Shown here: piece after piece, positions 44,601-52,587 of the stretch
Layout of the letters: each line of letters starts with the position of its first letter
Position numbering within the stretch: the stretch's first letter is position 1
Assembly: GCA_963770545.1 (NCBI GenBank)
Contig: CAVYQF010000016.1
Span: forward strand, 1 to 64,000
DNA: 64,000 bases
Direction of reading: 5' to 3'
From: RYN-230 sp963770545
GTDB lineage: Bacteria > Actinomycetota > Actinomycetes > Streptosporangiales > Streptosporangiaceae
Notes under the pieces: generated by a model
What the model saw: the letters and a program-made list of their open reading frames with translations, nothing else
What the model was told of the DNA's origin: nothing
The model's database searches: none
Made by a program: the position numbers and the translations under genes

Positions 44601-45396
44601 GGAGGACAATTATGTGCGGGCCCACGCGGATGAGGAGCTGGCCGCGCACGGCGATCGCCGGCGCGCCACCACCCGGATCTTCGGGTCCAAGCCCGGCGGG
44701 TACGGGGCGGGTCTGCTGCCGCTGATGGACGCGCGGAACTGGCGCACCGACGCGGACCTGGCCGAGGTGTATGCGGTATGGGGCGGCTACGCCTACGGGC
44801 GGGGGCTGAACGGCCGGGCGGCCCGCGCGGACATGGAGTCCAGTTTCCGGCGCATCGCGGTCGCGGCCAAGAACACCGACACCCGCGAGCACGACATCGC
44901 CGACTCCGACGACTACTTCCAGTTCCACGGCGGCATGGTGGCCATGGTGCGGCACCTGACCGGGACCTCCCCGGCCGCGTACATCGGCGATTCGGCCGTG
45001 CCGGACCAGGTCCGGACCCGGTCGCTGGCCCAGGAGACCCGGCGGGTGTTCCGGTCCCGGGTGGTCAACCCCCGCTGGATCGCGGCCATGCAGCGGCACG
45101 GCTACAAGGGCGCGTTCGAGATGGCCGCCACCGTGGACTACCTGTTCGGCTACGACGCGACGGCCGGGGTGGTGGAGGACTGGATGTACGCCCAGCTGGC
45201 CCAGTCCTACGTGTTCGACGCCGAGGTCAGCGCGTTCATGCGGCAGTCCAACCCGTGGGCGTTGCGGGGCATCGCCGAGCGGCTGCTCGAGGCGGCCGAC
45301 CGGGGCCTGTGGGCCGGGCCGCCGCCGGACACCCTGGACCAGCTCCGCGCGGCCTACCTGGAGCTCGAGGGCCAGCTGGAAGGAGACGGCGAATGA
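41692..45396 (+). CDS. cobN: Cobaltochelatase subunit CobN
   Basis: A 1234-residue large subunit of the ATP-dependent aerobic-type cobalt chelatase, which inserts Co(II) into hydrogenobyrinate a,c-diamide. Typical blocks: VGIVFYRSH, VFCGSLR, LSSYPTRHARIGNAVGLDTPAS, DAVVHLGKHGTLEWLPGKGLGLS, PFIVNDPGEGTQAKRRGHA, GRNFYSVDPKAIPSRNAW, RVSGFFRDAFPHV-like, and FRSRVVNPRWIAAMQRHGYKGAFEMAATVDYLFGYDATAGVVEDWMY region near the C-terminus (only key words given). Start: ATG 41692 or 41695 behind GAGGAAGG. First gene of the B12 operon, directly under the riboswitch. Confidence 0.97.
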   Translation: MMPSSGIVLISASDTDLLAAQASGGRWRLANPARTPAADVPALLDGGFCVVVRLLGGRRSWPGGLDAVLASGLPTVVLSGEPSPDAELMSLSTVPGGVAAEALAYLREGGPANLGQLARFLSDTILLTGEGFEPPEVLPAYGPHPGSHHGPHGERPRLPGRPAVGIVFYRSHAVAGNTAFVNTLADAVEAAGGHAVPVFCGSLRAAPPEFYDLLHGVDAVIVTVLAAGGTVASDAAAGGDDDAWDVAALAALDVPVLQALCLTTPRKTWAASSAALTPMDAAMQVAVPEFDGRLITVPFSFKEPGPDGIGVYTADPERAARVAGIAVAHARLRHIPPDRKRLAIMLSSYPTRHARIGNAVGLDTPASAVILLQALREAGYDLGDGPPEDQFPQDGDTLIHQLIKAGGQDTEWLTEAQLAAAPLRVPQREYEQWFAALPAPLQASVREHWGEPPGELYTDHGDIVLAGLRFGNVIVMIQPPRGFGENPVAIYHDPDLPPSHHYLAAYRWLETSFGADAVVHLGKHGTLEWLPGKGLGLSAGCAPDAVLGNLPLIYPFIVNDPGEGTQAKRRGHATIIDHLIPPMARADTYGDLARLEQLLDEYATVSALDPAKLPVLRTQIWELIQAAELHHDLELAAAPGEEEFDSFVLHVDGYLCEVKDALIRDGLHLLGRAPDGGQRAATVLAVLRATQVWGGRTAALPGLRSALAGWAGLDEKILRNENPSGPITVPVALTRVADGPARTAADVLDLLESAAHQLVTTLDDLGWPPDQVALVCTKVLGEAPGDVVAVLEFAAREVVPRLARTTDEVTHLLHALDGRYVPAGPSGSPTRGLVNVLPTGRNFYSVDPKAIPSRNAWATGTALADSLLARHLADTGSYPRAVGLTVWGTSAMRTQGDDIAEVLALIGCEPTWDDASRRVTGFTVAALEKIGRPRIDVTVRISGFFRDAFPHVIALLDDAISAVAGLDEPPEDNYVRAHADEELAAHGDRRRATTRIFGSKPGGYGAGLLPLMDARNWRTDADLAEVYAVWGGYAYGRGLNGRAARADMESSFRRIAVAAKNTDTREHDIADSDDYFQFHGGMVAMVRHLTGTSPAAYIGDSAVPDQVRTRSLAQETRRVFRSRVVNPRWIAAMQRHGYKGAFEMAATVDYLFGYDATAGVVEDWMYAQLAQSYVFDAEVSAFMRQSNPWALRGIAERLLEAADRGLWAGPPPDTLDQLRAAYLELEGQLEGDGE

Positions 45397-47795
45397 GCAC
45401 GCGACCCCCGGCCATCACGGGGAAACAGAGTGCCGGGTTCCCGTTCAGCGCGGTGGTCGGCATGGACGAGCTGCGGCTGGCGCTGGTGCTCAACGCCGTG
45501 TCGCCGGCCATCGGCGGGGTGCTGGTCCGGGGCGAGAAGGGCACCGCGAAGTCGACCATGGTGCGCGCGCTGGCCGCGGTCCTCCCGGACGTGGACGTGG
45601 TGGCGGGCTGCCGGTTCTCGTGCGACCCCGCCGACCCCGACCCGGACTGCCCGGATGGGCCGCACGAGGCCGGCCCCCCGCCGCACGACGCCGGCCCCCC
45701 GGGAGTTTCCGCTGGACTTGCCCTAGGCGCGCGGACCCGGCCGGCCCGTCTGGTCGAGCTGCCCGTGGGGGCCAGCGAGGACCGGCTGCTCGGCGCCCTG
45801 GACATCGAGCGGGCCCTGACCGAGGGGGTCAAGGCGTACGAGCCGGGGCTGCTGGCTGCGGCGCACCGCGGCGTGCTGTACGTGGATGAGGTCAACCTGC
45901 TCCACGACCACCTGGTCAACCTGCTCCTCGACGCCGCCGCGCTGGGCATCAGCTACGTGGAGCGCGACGGCGTGTCGGTGCGGCATGCCGCCCGGTTCCT
46001 GCTGGTCGGCACCATGAACCCGGAGGAGGGGGAACTGCGCCCGCAGCTCCTGGACCGCTTCGGGCTGACCGTCGAGGCGGCCGCGCCGCGTGATCCAGGG
46101 CCGCGCGCCGAGGTGGTGCGCCGCCGGCTGGACTACGACGCGGATCCGGAGGGTTTCCGGGCTCGCTGGCAGGAGGCTGAAACCGGGCTGGCCGGGCGGA
46201 TCGCGGCGGCGCGGCGGACGCTGCCCCGGGTGGTGCTGCCGGACGCCGCGCTGCGCCAGGTGGCGTCGGTGTGTGCCGCGTTCGGGGTGGACGGGCTGCG
46301 GGCCGACCTGGTCATCGCGCGGGCCGCGATGGCCCACGCGGCGTGGCAGGGCCGGCTGGAAACCGGCGCCGACGACATCCGGGCCGCGGCCCGGCTCGCG
46401 CTGCCGCACCGCCGCCGGCGCCAGCCGTTCGACGCGCCGCACCTCGATGAGCAGCAACTCGACGAGGCCCTCGCAGCGGGCGCATCCGATGACGATGACC
46501 CGGATCCTGGCGACGGGGGTCCCGGCGGCGGCGGCCCCGGCGGCGGCGGCCCCGGCGGCTCCGCGCCACCTGAAGACCTCCAAGGCCCCCCCAACTCCAG
46601 CGACCCCACCCCCACCACTCCCACCGACCCCACCACCAACTCCACCCCCACCAACCACTCCAACCCCACTAGTCACGACGGACCCGAAATCCAGGAACAC
46701 CCCACGGGCCACAACGGACAATCCGGACCGGGCGACGCGGGCCAGGCCGGGGTGGACGGGCCCGCCCCGGCCCAGGCCGCCGCGGCGCCGGGGGCCACGT
46801 TCCGGGTCCGGCGGCTCGAGGTGCCCGGGGTCGGCGCGGGCGCGGAAGGCCGGCGTTCCCGCGCCCGGGGATCCGCCGGGCGGGTCACCGGGGCGCGGCG
46901 GCCCCCCGGGCCGGTGCGCCAGGTCCACCTGACCGCGACCCTCACGGCGGCGGCGCCGTACCAGGTCCAGCGGGGCCGGACCGGGCCGGGCGGGCTGCGG
47001 TTGCGGCGCGAGGACCTGCGCGAGGCCCGCCGGGAAGGCCGCGAGGGCAACCTCATCCTGTTCCTGGTGGACGCCAGCGGCTCGATGGCGGCCCGGGCCC
47101 GGATGGGGGCGGTCAAGGGCGCGGTCCTGTCCCTGCTGCTGGACGCGTACCAGCGCCGGGACAAGGTGGGCATGATCACGTTCCGCGGGTCGGGCGCGCG
47201 GGTGCTGCTGCCCCCGACTTCCTCGGTCGAGGCGGCCGCGGCCCGGCTGGCCGAGCTGCCGACCGGCGGCCGGACCCCGCTCGCCGCCGGCTTGCTGCGC
47301 GCGCACGAGGTACTGCGGACCGAGCGGCTCCGCGACCCCGACCGCCGGCCCCTGCTCGTCGTGGTCACCGACGGCCGCGCCACGGCCCGCCCGGCCGCCT
47401 CGGCCACCCCCGCCGCCTCGGCCACCCCCGCCGCCTCGGCCACCCCCGCCGCCTCGGCCACCCCCGCCGCCTCGGCCACCCCCGCCGCCTCCCGCAGCCC
47501 CAATCCCATACCCACGGGCCCCGGCAGCCCCCTCACCCACAACCCGGATCCGGTGACCGCCGCGCACCAGGCGGCCGGCCTGCTCGCCGCGGCCCGGGTG
47601 ACCTCGGTGGTGGTGGACTGCGAATCCGGGGCCATCCGGCTGGGCCTGGCGGCCGGGCTGGCCCGCGCGCTGGACGGCGCCCTGCTCCGGCTGGACGAAT
47701 TGGCGGCCGGGCCGCTGGCCGACTCGGTCCGGGAACTCTCGGGGCTGCATCCGGCTCAGCCCGGCCCGGCTCTGCTCGATGGGGAGGTGGCCTGA
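45393..47795 (+). CDS. Cobaltochelatase AAA+/vWA subunit (ChlI-ChlD fusion)
   Basis: An 800-residue fusion of the motor and integrin-like subunits that drive CobN. N-terminal AAA+ domain: Walker A GEKGTAKST, Walker B GVLYVDEVN, and NPEEGELRPQLLDRFGL. A long Gly/Pro/Thr/Asn linker follows (about residues 360-480). The C-terminal vWA domain has the MIDAS DASGSMAAR, then GGRTPLAAGL and VVVTDGRAT. Two low-complexity insertions occur: a GGPGGG run in the linker and five 18-bp SATPAA repeats between the last two vWA motifs. ATG overlaps the cobN stop (ATGA). Confidence 0.94.
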   Translation: MSTRPPAITGKQSAGFPFSAVVGMDELRLALVLNAVSPAIGGVLVRGEKGTAKSTMVRALAAVLPDVDVVAGCRFSCDPADPDPDCPDGPHEAGPPPHDAGPPGVSAGLALGARTRPARLVELPVGASEDRLLGALDIERALTEGVKAYEPGLLAAAHRGVLYVDEVNLLHDHLVNLLLDAAALGISYVERDGVSVRHAARFLLVGTMNPEEGELRPQLLDRFGLTVEAAAPRDPGPRAEVVRRRLDYDADPEGFRARWQEAETGLAGRIAAARRTLPRVVLPDAALRQVASVCAAFGVDGLRADLVIARAAMAHAAWQGRLETGADDIRAAARLALPHRRRRQPFDAPHLDEQQLDEALAAGASDDDDPDPGDGGPGGGGPGGGGPGGSAPPEDLQGPPNSSDPTPTTPTDPTTNSTPTNHSNPTSHDGPEIQEHPTGHNGQSGPGDAGQAGVDGPAPAQAAAAPGATFRVRRLEVPGVGAGAEGRRSRARGSAGRVTGARRPPGPVRQVHLTATLTAAAPYQVQRGRTGPGGLRLRREDLREARREGREGNLILFLVDASGSMAARARMGAVKGAVLSLLLDAYQRRDKVGMITFRGSGARVLLPPTSSVEAAAARLAELPTGGRTPLAAGLLRAHEVLRTERLRDPDRRPLLVVVTDGRATARPAASATPAASATPAASATPAASATPAASATPAASRSPNPIPTGPGSPLTHNPDPVTAAHQAAGLLAAARVTSVVVDCESGAIRLGLAAGLARALDGALLRLDELAAGPLADSVRELSGLHPAQPGPALLDGEVA

Positions 47796-48409
47796 TGCCG
47801 CAGGGTAAGCCGGCCGCGGTGCCGGACGACGGGCTGACCACCCGCCAGCGACGGCGCCGGGCCCTGGTCGTAGTGCACACCGGCGACATGAAGGGCAAGT
47901 CCACGGCGGCGTTCGGGCTGGCCCTGCGGGCCTGGAACCAGGGCTGGCCGATCGTGGTCTACCAGTTCGTCAAGAGCGCGAAGTGGAAGACCGGCGAGGA
48001 ATCGGCCCTGCGCGCACTGGACGGCGTGCACACCGAGACCGGCCAGGGCGCGCCGGTGACCTGGCACAAGATGGGCGAGGGCTGGTCCTGGATCCGCAAG
48101 CCGGGCACCGAGGCCGACCACGCTGCCGACGCCCGGGAAGGCTGGGCCCAGGTCAAGCGGGACCTGGCCGCCCAGGCCTACCGCTTCTACGTGCTCGACG
48201 AGTTCACCTACCCGATGAAGTGGGGCTGGATCGATACCGGCGACGTGGTGCAGACGCTGGCGAACCGCCCCGGCGATCAGCACGTCGTGATCACCGGCCG
48301 GTCCGCGGACCCGCGCCTGGTCGCGGCGGCGGACCTGGTCGTCGAGATGACCAAGGTCAAGCACCCGATGGACGCCGGCCAGAAGGGCCAGGGGGGAATC
48401 GAGTGGTGA
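47795..48409 (+). CDS. cobO: Cob(I)yrinic acid a,c-diamide adenosyltransferase
   Basis: A 204-residue CobO/BtuR-type enzyme that transfers the adenosyl group of ATP to cob(I)yrinate diamide. P-loop GDMKGKSTAAFG, then VYQFVKSAKWKTGEE, VLDEFTYPMKWGW and HVVITGRSADPRLV. C-terminal MTKVKHPMDAGQKGQGGIEW is typical of CobO. Start ATG shares a base with the preceding TGA. Normal length. Confidence 0.96.
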   Translation: MPQGKPAAVPDDGLTTRQRRRRALVVVHTGDMKGKSTAAFGLALRAWNQGWPIVVYQFVKSAKWKTGEESALRALDGVHTETGQGAPVTWHKMGEGWSWIRKPGTEADHAADAREGWAQVKRDLAAQAYRFYVLDEFTYPMKWGWIDTGDVVQTLANRPGDQHVVITGRSADPRLVAAADLVVEMTKVKHPMDAGQKGQGGIEW

Positions 48410-49782
48410 CCATGCCCCGGCTGGTCGTCGCGGCGCCCGCCTCGGGCCAGGGCAAGACCACCGTGGCCACCGGGCTGATGGCCGCGCTGCGGGCCCGGGG
48501 GCTGGCTGTCTCCGGGCACAAGGCCGGCCCCGACTACATCGACCCCAGCTATCACGCCCTGGCCACCGGGCGCCCGGGCCGCAACCTCGACCCGGTGCTG
48601 TGCGGTGAGGACCTGATCGCACCGCTGTTCGCGCACGGGGCCGCCGGGGCCGATGTCGCCGTGGTGGAAGGCGTGATGGGCCTGTTCGACGGGCGCGGCA
48701 CCACGTCGTTCGGGTCTACCGCGCACGTGGCCGGGCTGCTGGGCGCGCCGGTGCTGCTGGTCGTGGACGCGGCGGCACAAGGCCGTTCGGTCGCCGCACT
48801 GGTGGCCGGGTTCGCCGGCTATGACCCGCGGGTCCGGCTGGGCGGGGTGATCCTGAACCGGGTCGGCTCGGCGCGGCACGAGGAGATCCTCCGCGCCGCG
48901 CTGGACGATCTGGGCGTGCCGGTGCTGGGCGCGCTGCGGCGCGACGACGCGGTGATGGTCCCCTCCCGGCACCTGGGGCTGGTCCCGGTGGCCGAACGGG
49001 AGGGACCGGCCCGTCGCGCCCTGGAGCGGCTGGGCACGGTGGTCGGCGCGGCCGTGGACCTGGACGCGGCGCTCAGGCTGGCCGCCTCGGCGGGCCCGCT
49101 ACCCACGGCGGCCTGGTCGCCAGACGCGGTGCTCGCCAGCCTCGCCCCGGCAGACACTCATCCCGCGGGCCCGCCGGACCACCCCCGCCGCAGGCCGGTG
49201 GTGGCGGTGGCCGGCGGGGCCGCGTTCAGCTTCAGCTACGCCGAAACGGCCGAACTGCTGACCGCGGCCGGGGCCGACGTGGCCCGGGTGGACCCGCTGC
49301 GCGACCAGGCCCTCCCGCCCGGGACCGCGGCGCTGGTACTCGGCGGCGGGTTCCCCGAAGTGCACGTGGCCGACCTGGCCGCCAACGAGCGGCTCCGCGC
49401 GGACGTGGCCCGGCTGGCCCAGGCCGGGCGCCCGGTGATCGCCGAGTGCGCCGGTCTGCTGTACCTGGCCCGCGAACTGGACGGCCAGCCGATGTGCGGG
49501 GTGCTGGACGCCACCGCCGGGATGACCGCCCGGCTCACCCTCGGCTACCGGGACGCGACCGCCGCGGCCGACTCGGTGGTGGCGCCGGCCGGGGCGGCCG
49601 TGCGCGGCCACGAGTTCCACCGCACCGCCATCGATCCGCCACACTCCCCGGACCCCGCGTGGATGGTGGGGGACCGGCCGGAGGGTTTCGTTAGAGGATC
49701 TGTGCACGCGTCTTATCTGCACCTGCACTGGGCGGGATATCCGCAGCTCGCGCGGCGGGTAGTCAAGGCGGCCGCGGCATGA
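48406..49782 (+). CDS. cobB: Cobyrinate/hydrogenobyrinate a,c-diamide synthase
   Basis: A 458-residue glutamine-dependent amidotransferase acting on the a and c carboxylates of the corrin. N-terminal ATP-binding domain: APASGQGKTTVATGL, KAGPDYIDPSYH, VEGVMGLFDG. C-terminal class I glutaminase: GGGFPEVH, ECAGLLYLA (nucleophile Cys) and the His in SVHASYLHLHW. GTG 48406 overlaps the cobO TGA; ATG 48412 is two codons later. In the late-cobalt pathway the substrate is hydrogenobyrinate, before CobN acts. Confidence 0.95.
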   Translation: MTMPRLVVAAPASGQGKTTVATGLMAALRARGLAVSGHKAGPDYIDPSYHALATGRPGRNLDPVLCGEDLIAPLFAHGAAGADVAVVEGVMGLFDGRGTTSFGSTAHVAGLLGAPVLLVVDAAAQGRSVAALVAGFAGYDPRVRLGGVILNRVGSARHEEILRAALDDLGVPVLGALRRDDAVMVPSRHLGLVPVAEREGPARRALERLGTVVGAAVDLDAALRLAASAGPLPTAAWSPDAVLASLAPADTHPAGPPDHPRRRPVVAVAGGAAFSFSYAETAELLTAAGADVARVDPLRDQALPPGTAALVLGGGFPEVHVADLAANERLRADVARLAQAGRPVIAECAGLLYLARELDGQPMCGVLDATAGMTARLTLGYRDATAAADSVVAPAGAAVRGHEFHRTAIDPPHSPDPAWMVGDRPEGFVRGSVHASYLHLHWAGYPQLARRVVKAAAA

Positions 49783-50543
49783 ACGGGCCAGCGGATAGCG
49801 GCCCCCGGCTGGTCGGCGTGGGCGTCGGTCCCGGTGACCCGGACCTGGTCACGGTCAAGGCGGTGCGCGTCCTGAACGAGGCTGACCTGGTCCTGGTCCC
49901 GGTGCTGGCGGACGCTCTGCTGGCCGACGGGGCCGGACCCGGGCGGGCGGAGGCCACGGTCCGGGCCCACCTGCGGCACGACCGGATCCGGCGGGTCGAG
50001 TTCGCCCTCAACGAGCGGGAAGACCGGGGCCGCCGCGTAGCGGCCTGGGAGGCGGCCGCGGACACGGCCGCCGCAGCGTTCGGTGAGGGCGCGGCGCTGG
50101 TAGCGTTCGCGACTATCGGCGATCCCAACGTCTATTCGACCTTCACCTACCTGGCCAGCGGCGTGCGCGAGCGGGTGCCCGGGCTGACCACGGCCACCGT
50201 GCCCGGCATCACGGCCATGCAGGACCTGGCCGCCCGGAGCGGGACCGTGCTGTGCGAGGGCCGGGAGAGCCTGGCCCTGCTCCCGCTGACCGCAGGGATC
50301 GAGACCTTCCGGGCCGCGCTGGCCACGTTTGACACCGTGGTCGGCTATAAGAGCGGACGGCACCTGCCCGAGGTCCTGTCCGCGGTCAAGGAGGCGGGGC
50401 GGCTCGACGACGCCGTGCACGGGACGAGCCTCGGGCTGCCGGGTGAGGACATCCGGCCGGCCGCCGAGATGAGCGGCCCGGCGCCCTATCTGTCCACGCT
50501 GCTGGTACCGGCCCGGCGCACCATCCGCGGAGGGAAGCTGTGA
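49779..50543 (+). CDS. cobI: Precorrin-2 C20-methyltransferase
   Basis: A 254-residue SAM-dependent tetrapyrrole methyltransferase (CobI/CbiL). GVGVGPGDPDLVTVKAVRVL, FATIGDPNVYSTFTYL and TVPGITAMQDLAARSG match the C20 enzyme rather than other ring positions, and EGRESLALLPLT is also typical. ATGA overlap with cobB. Makes precorrin-3A (or its cobalt form). Confidence 0.93.
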   Translation: MNGPADSGPRLVGVGVGPGDPDLVTVKAVRVLNEADLVLVPVLADALLADGAGPGRAEATVRAHLRHDRIRRVEFALNEREDRGRRVAAWEAAADTAAAAFGEGAALVAFATIGDPNVYSTFTYLASGVRERVPGLTTATVPGITAMQDLAARSGTVLCEGRESLALLPLTAGIETFRAALATFDTVVGYKSGRHLPEVLSAVKEAGRLDDAVHGTSLGLPGEDIRPAAEMSGPAPYLSTLLVPARRTIRGGKL

Positions 50544-51376
50544 CCGCCACGCAGCCGGCTGGGAGCCGGGCCAAGGTCTGGTTCGTCGGGGCCGGGCCTG
50601 GGGCGGCCGACCTGCTCACGCTGCGCGCCGCCCGGATCATCGGCCAGGCGGATGTGGTGGTCTGGGCGGCCAGCCTGGTCCACCCGGACGTGCTCGACCA
50701 TGCCCGGCCGGGCGCCGAGGTGATTGACTCAGCCCAGCTGCCGCTGGAGGGGGTCCGCCCGCTCTACCAGCGGGCCCGCGACGACGGCCTGGTGGTGGCC
50801 CGGATCCATTCCGGGGATCCCGCACTGTGGGGCGCGGTGCAGGAGCAGCGGAACCTCTGCGACGAGCTCGGACTGCCGCACGAGACCATCCCGGGGGTCA
50901 GTGCGTACGCGGCGGTCGCCGCGCTGGCCGACCGCGAACTCACCGTGCCCGAGGTGGCCCAGTCGGTGGTGCTCACCCGCCTCGGCGGGGGCAAGACCCC
51001 GATGCCGCCCGGGGAGGAGGTCCGGGAGCTGGCCCGGCACGGCACCACCATGGCGGTGTTCCTGTCCGCGGCCCGCTCCAGCCAGTTGCAGGCCGAGTTG
51101 CTGGCCGGCGGCTATCCGCCCGAGACGCCGGTGATCGTGGCCTACCGGGCGACCTGGCCGGACGAGCTCCTGGTCGAGTGCACGATCGGCACGCTGGCCG
51201 AGACGGCCCGGGCCCGCAAACTCTGGAAGCACACGCTGTTCCTGGTCGGGCCGGCGTTGGGAGCCCACGGCACCCGGTCCCGGCTGTATCACCCTGGCCA
51301 CTTCCATGGTTTCCGCCGCGCCGACCCGAAGGCGCGCACCGCGCTGCGCGAGGCCCGTGAATGGGCCGGGCAGTGA
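50540..51376 (+). CDS. cobM: Precorrin-4 C11-methyltransferase
   Basis: A 278-residue CobM/CbiF methyltransferase. VWFVGAGPGAADLLTLRAARII, VVARIHSGDPALWGAVQEQ, IPGVSAYAAVAALADRELT and VVLTRLGGGKTPMPPGEE are characteristic of the C11 enzyme. GTGA overlap with cobI. C-terminal LYHPGHFHGFRRA is also common in this group. Confidence 0.94.
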   Translation: MTATQPAGSRAKVWFVGAGPGAADLLTLRAARIIGQADVVVWAASLVHPDVLDHARPGAEVIDSAQLPLEGVRPLYQRARDDGLVVARIHSGDPALWGAVQEQRNLCDELGLPHETIPGVSAYAAVAALADRELTVPEVAQSVVLTRLGGGKTPMPPGEEVRELARHGTTMAVFLSAARSSQLQAELLAGGYPPETPVIVAYRATWPDELLVECTIGTLAETARARKLWKHTLFLVGPALGAHGTRSRLYHPGHFHGFRRADPKARTALREAREWAGQ

Positions 51377-52587
51377 GCAGAGGGCCCGTCAGCGGCGGGC
51401 TGTCCCCTTCCCACCCCTCCGCGCCTCAGGAACCCCGGCAGCCTCAGACACCCCAGGAACCTGAGCTGCGCGAGCCGGACCTGCCGCGGACGGCCAAGGT
51501 CCGGCCACGGGCCCTGCGCACCGGGTGGACCACCGGGACCTGCGCTTCGGCGGCGGCCAAGGCCGCCGCGACCGCCCTGCGCGACCAGGCGCGGCAACAC
51601 CGCGTGGAGATCGGCCTGCCCAACGGCCGGCGGGTGGCCTTCCCGGTCGAGTCCTGTGCCTACTCCCCCCAGCAGGGCACGGCGGTCGTGGTCAAGGACG
51701 CCGGCGACGACCCGGACGTGACCCACGGCGCGCACCTGACCGCGACGGTCCGCTGGCGAGCGGAACCGGGGGTGGTGCTAGAGGGCGGCGAAGGCGTCGG
51801 CGTGGTCACCAAGCCCGGGCTGGGCATCGAGGTCGGCGAGCCGGCCATCACGGCGACCCCCCGCGCCATGATCACCGACGCGGTGGGCGAGGTGACTGCG
51901 CAGGGGGCGTTGGTAACCATCTCGGTGCCCGGCGGGGAGCGGATGGCCCGCAAGACCACCAACGCCCGGCTCGGCGTGCTGGGCGGGATCTCGATCCTGG
52001 GCACGACCGGGATCGTCCGCCCGTTCTCCACCGCGTCCTGGCGGGCCAGCGTGGAGCAGGCCGTGTCGGTGATGGCCGCGCAGGGCGAGCGCACCGTGGT
52101 GCTGTGCACCGGCGGCCGGACCGAGAAAGCCGCCATGGCCCTGCGGCCGGACCTGCCCGAGGTCTGTTTCGTGGAAGTCGGCGACTTCACCGGCGCGGCG
52201 CTGCGCCGGGCCACGGCCGCCGGCCTGGACAAGGTGATCTTCGTGGGCATGGCGGGCAAGCTGGCCAAGCTCGCGGCGGGCGTGCTGATGACGCACTACA
52301 CCCGGTCCAAGGTCGACCTGGGCCTGCTCGGCGAGGTAACCACGGCCGCCGGCGGATCCCCCGGGGTGGCGGCCGAAGTCACCGCCGCGAACACCGGCCG
52401 CCATGCGTACGAGATCTGGGATCGCGAAGGGCTGCTCCGCCCGGCCGGGGACGAGCTGTGCCGGCGGGTCCGGTCGGTACTGATCCGCGCGGCCGGCGGA
52501 CGTCTGGACGCGGACGTGGCCCTGGTCGACTTTCGCGGGCAGACCGTGGTCGCCGCCACCCGGCCTTCGTGGGCGGGCCCGCCATGA
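51373..52587 (+). CDS. cbiD: Cobalt-precorrin-5B C1-methyltransferase
   Basis: About 404 residues. CbiD landmarks: RTGWTTGTCASAAAKAAA, VVKDAGDDPDVTHGAHL, GEGVGVVTKPGL, NARLGVLGGISILGTTGIV, and GMAGKLAKLAAGVLMTHYTRSKVDL. CbiD is the C1 methylase of the cobalt-early route, replacing CobF. The first ~40 residues are a disordered PQ/QTPQEPE stretch. I use GTG 51373 because it overlaps the cobM TGA (GTGA); ATG 51361 four codons earlier is in frame too. Confidence 0.93.
   Translation: MSRGPVSGGLSPSHPSAPQEPRQPQTPQEPELREPDLPRTAKVRPRALRTGWTTGTCASAAAKAAATALRDQARQHRVEIGLPNGRRVAFPVESCAYSPQQGTAVVVKDAGDDPDVTHGAHLTATVRWRAEPGVVLEGGEGVGVVTKPGLGIEVGEPAITATPRAMITDAVGEVTAQGALVTISVPGGERMARKTTNARLGVLGGISILGTTGIVRPFSTASWRASVEQAVSVMAAQGERTVVLCTGGRTEKAAMALRPDLPEVCFVEVGDFTGAALRRATAAGLDKVIFVGMAGKLAKLAAGVLMTHYTRSKVDLGLLGEVTTAAGGSPGVAAEVTAANTGRHAYEIWDREGLLRPAGDELCRRVRSVLIRAAGGRLDADVALVDFRGQTVVAATRPSWAGPP

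Noticed and set aside
41701..45099. Open frame of over 1100 codons antisense to cobN
   Set aside because: High GC suppresses stop codons antisense to real genes; no motifs and the plus strand is clearly CobN.
45723..47750. Long frame antisense to the ChlI/D fusion
   Set aside because: Gly/Arg/Gln-rich shadow; the AAA+ and vWA motifs are on the plus strand.
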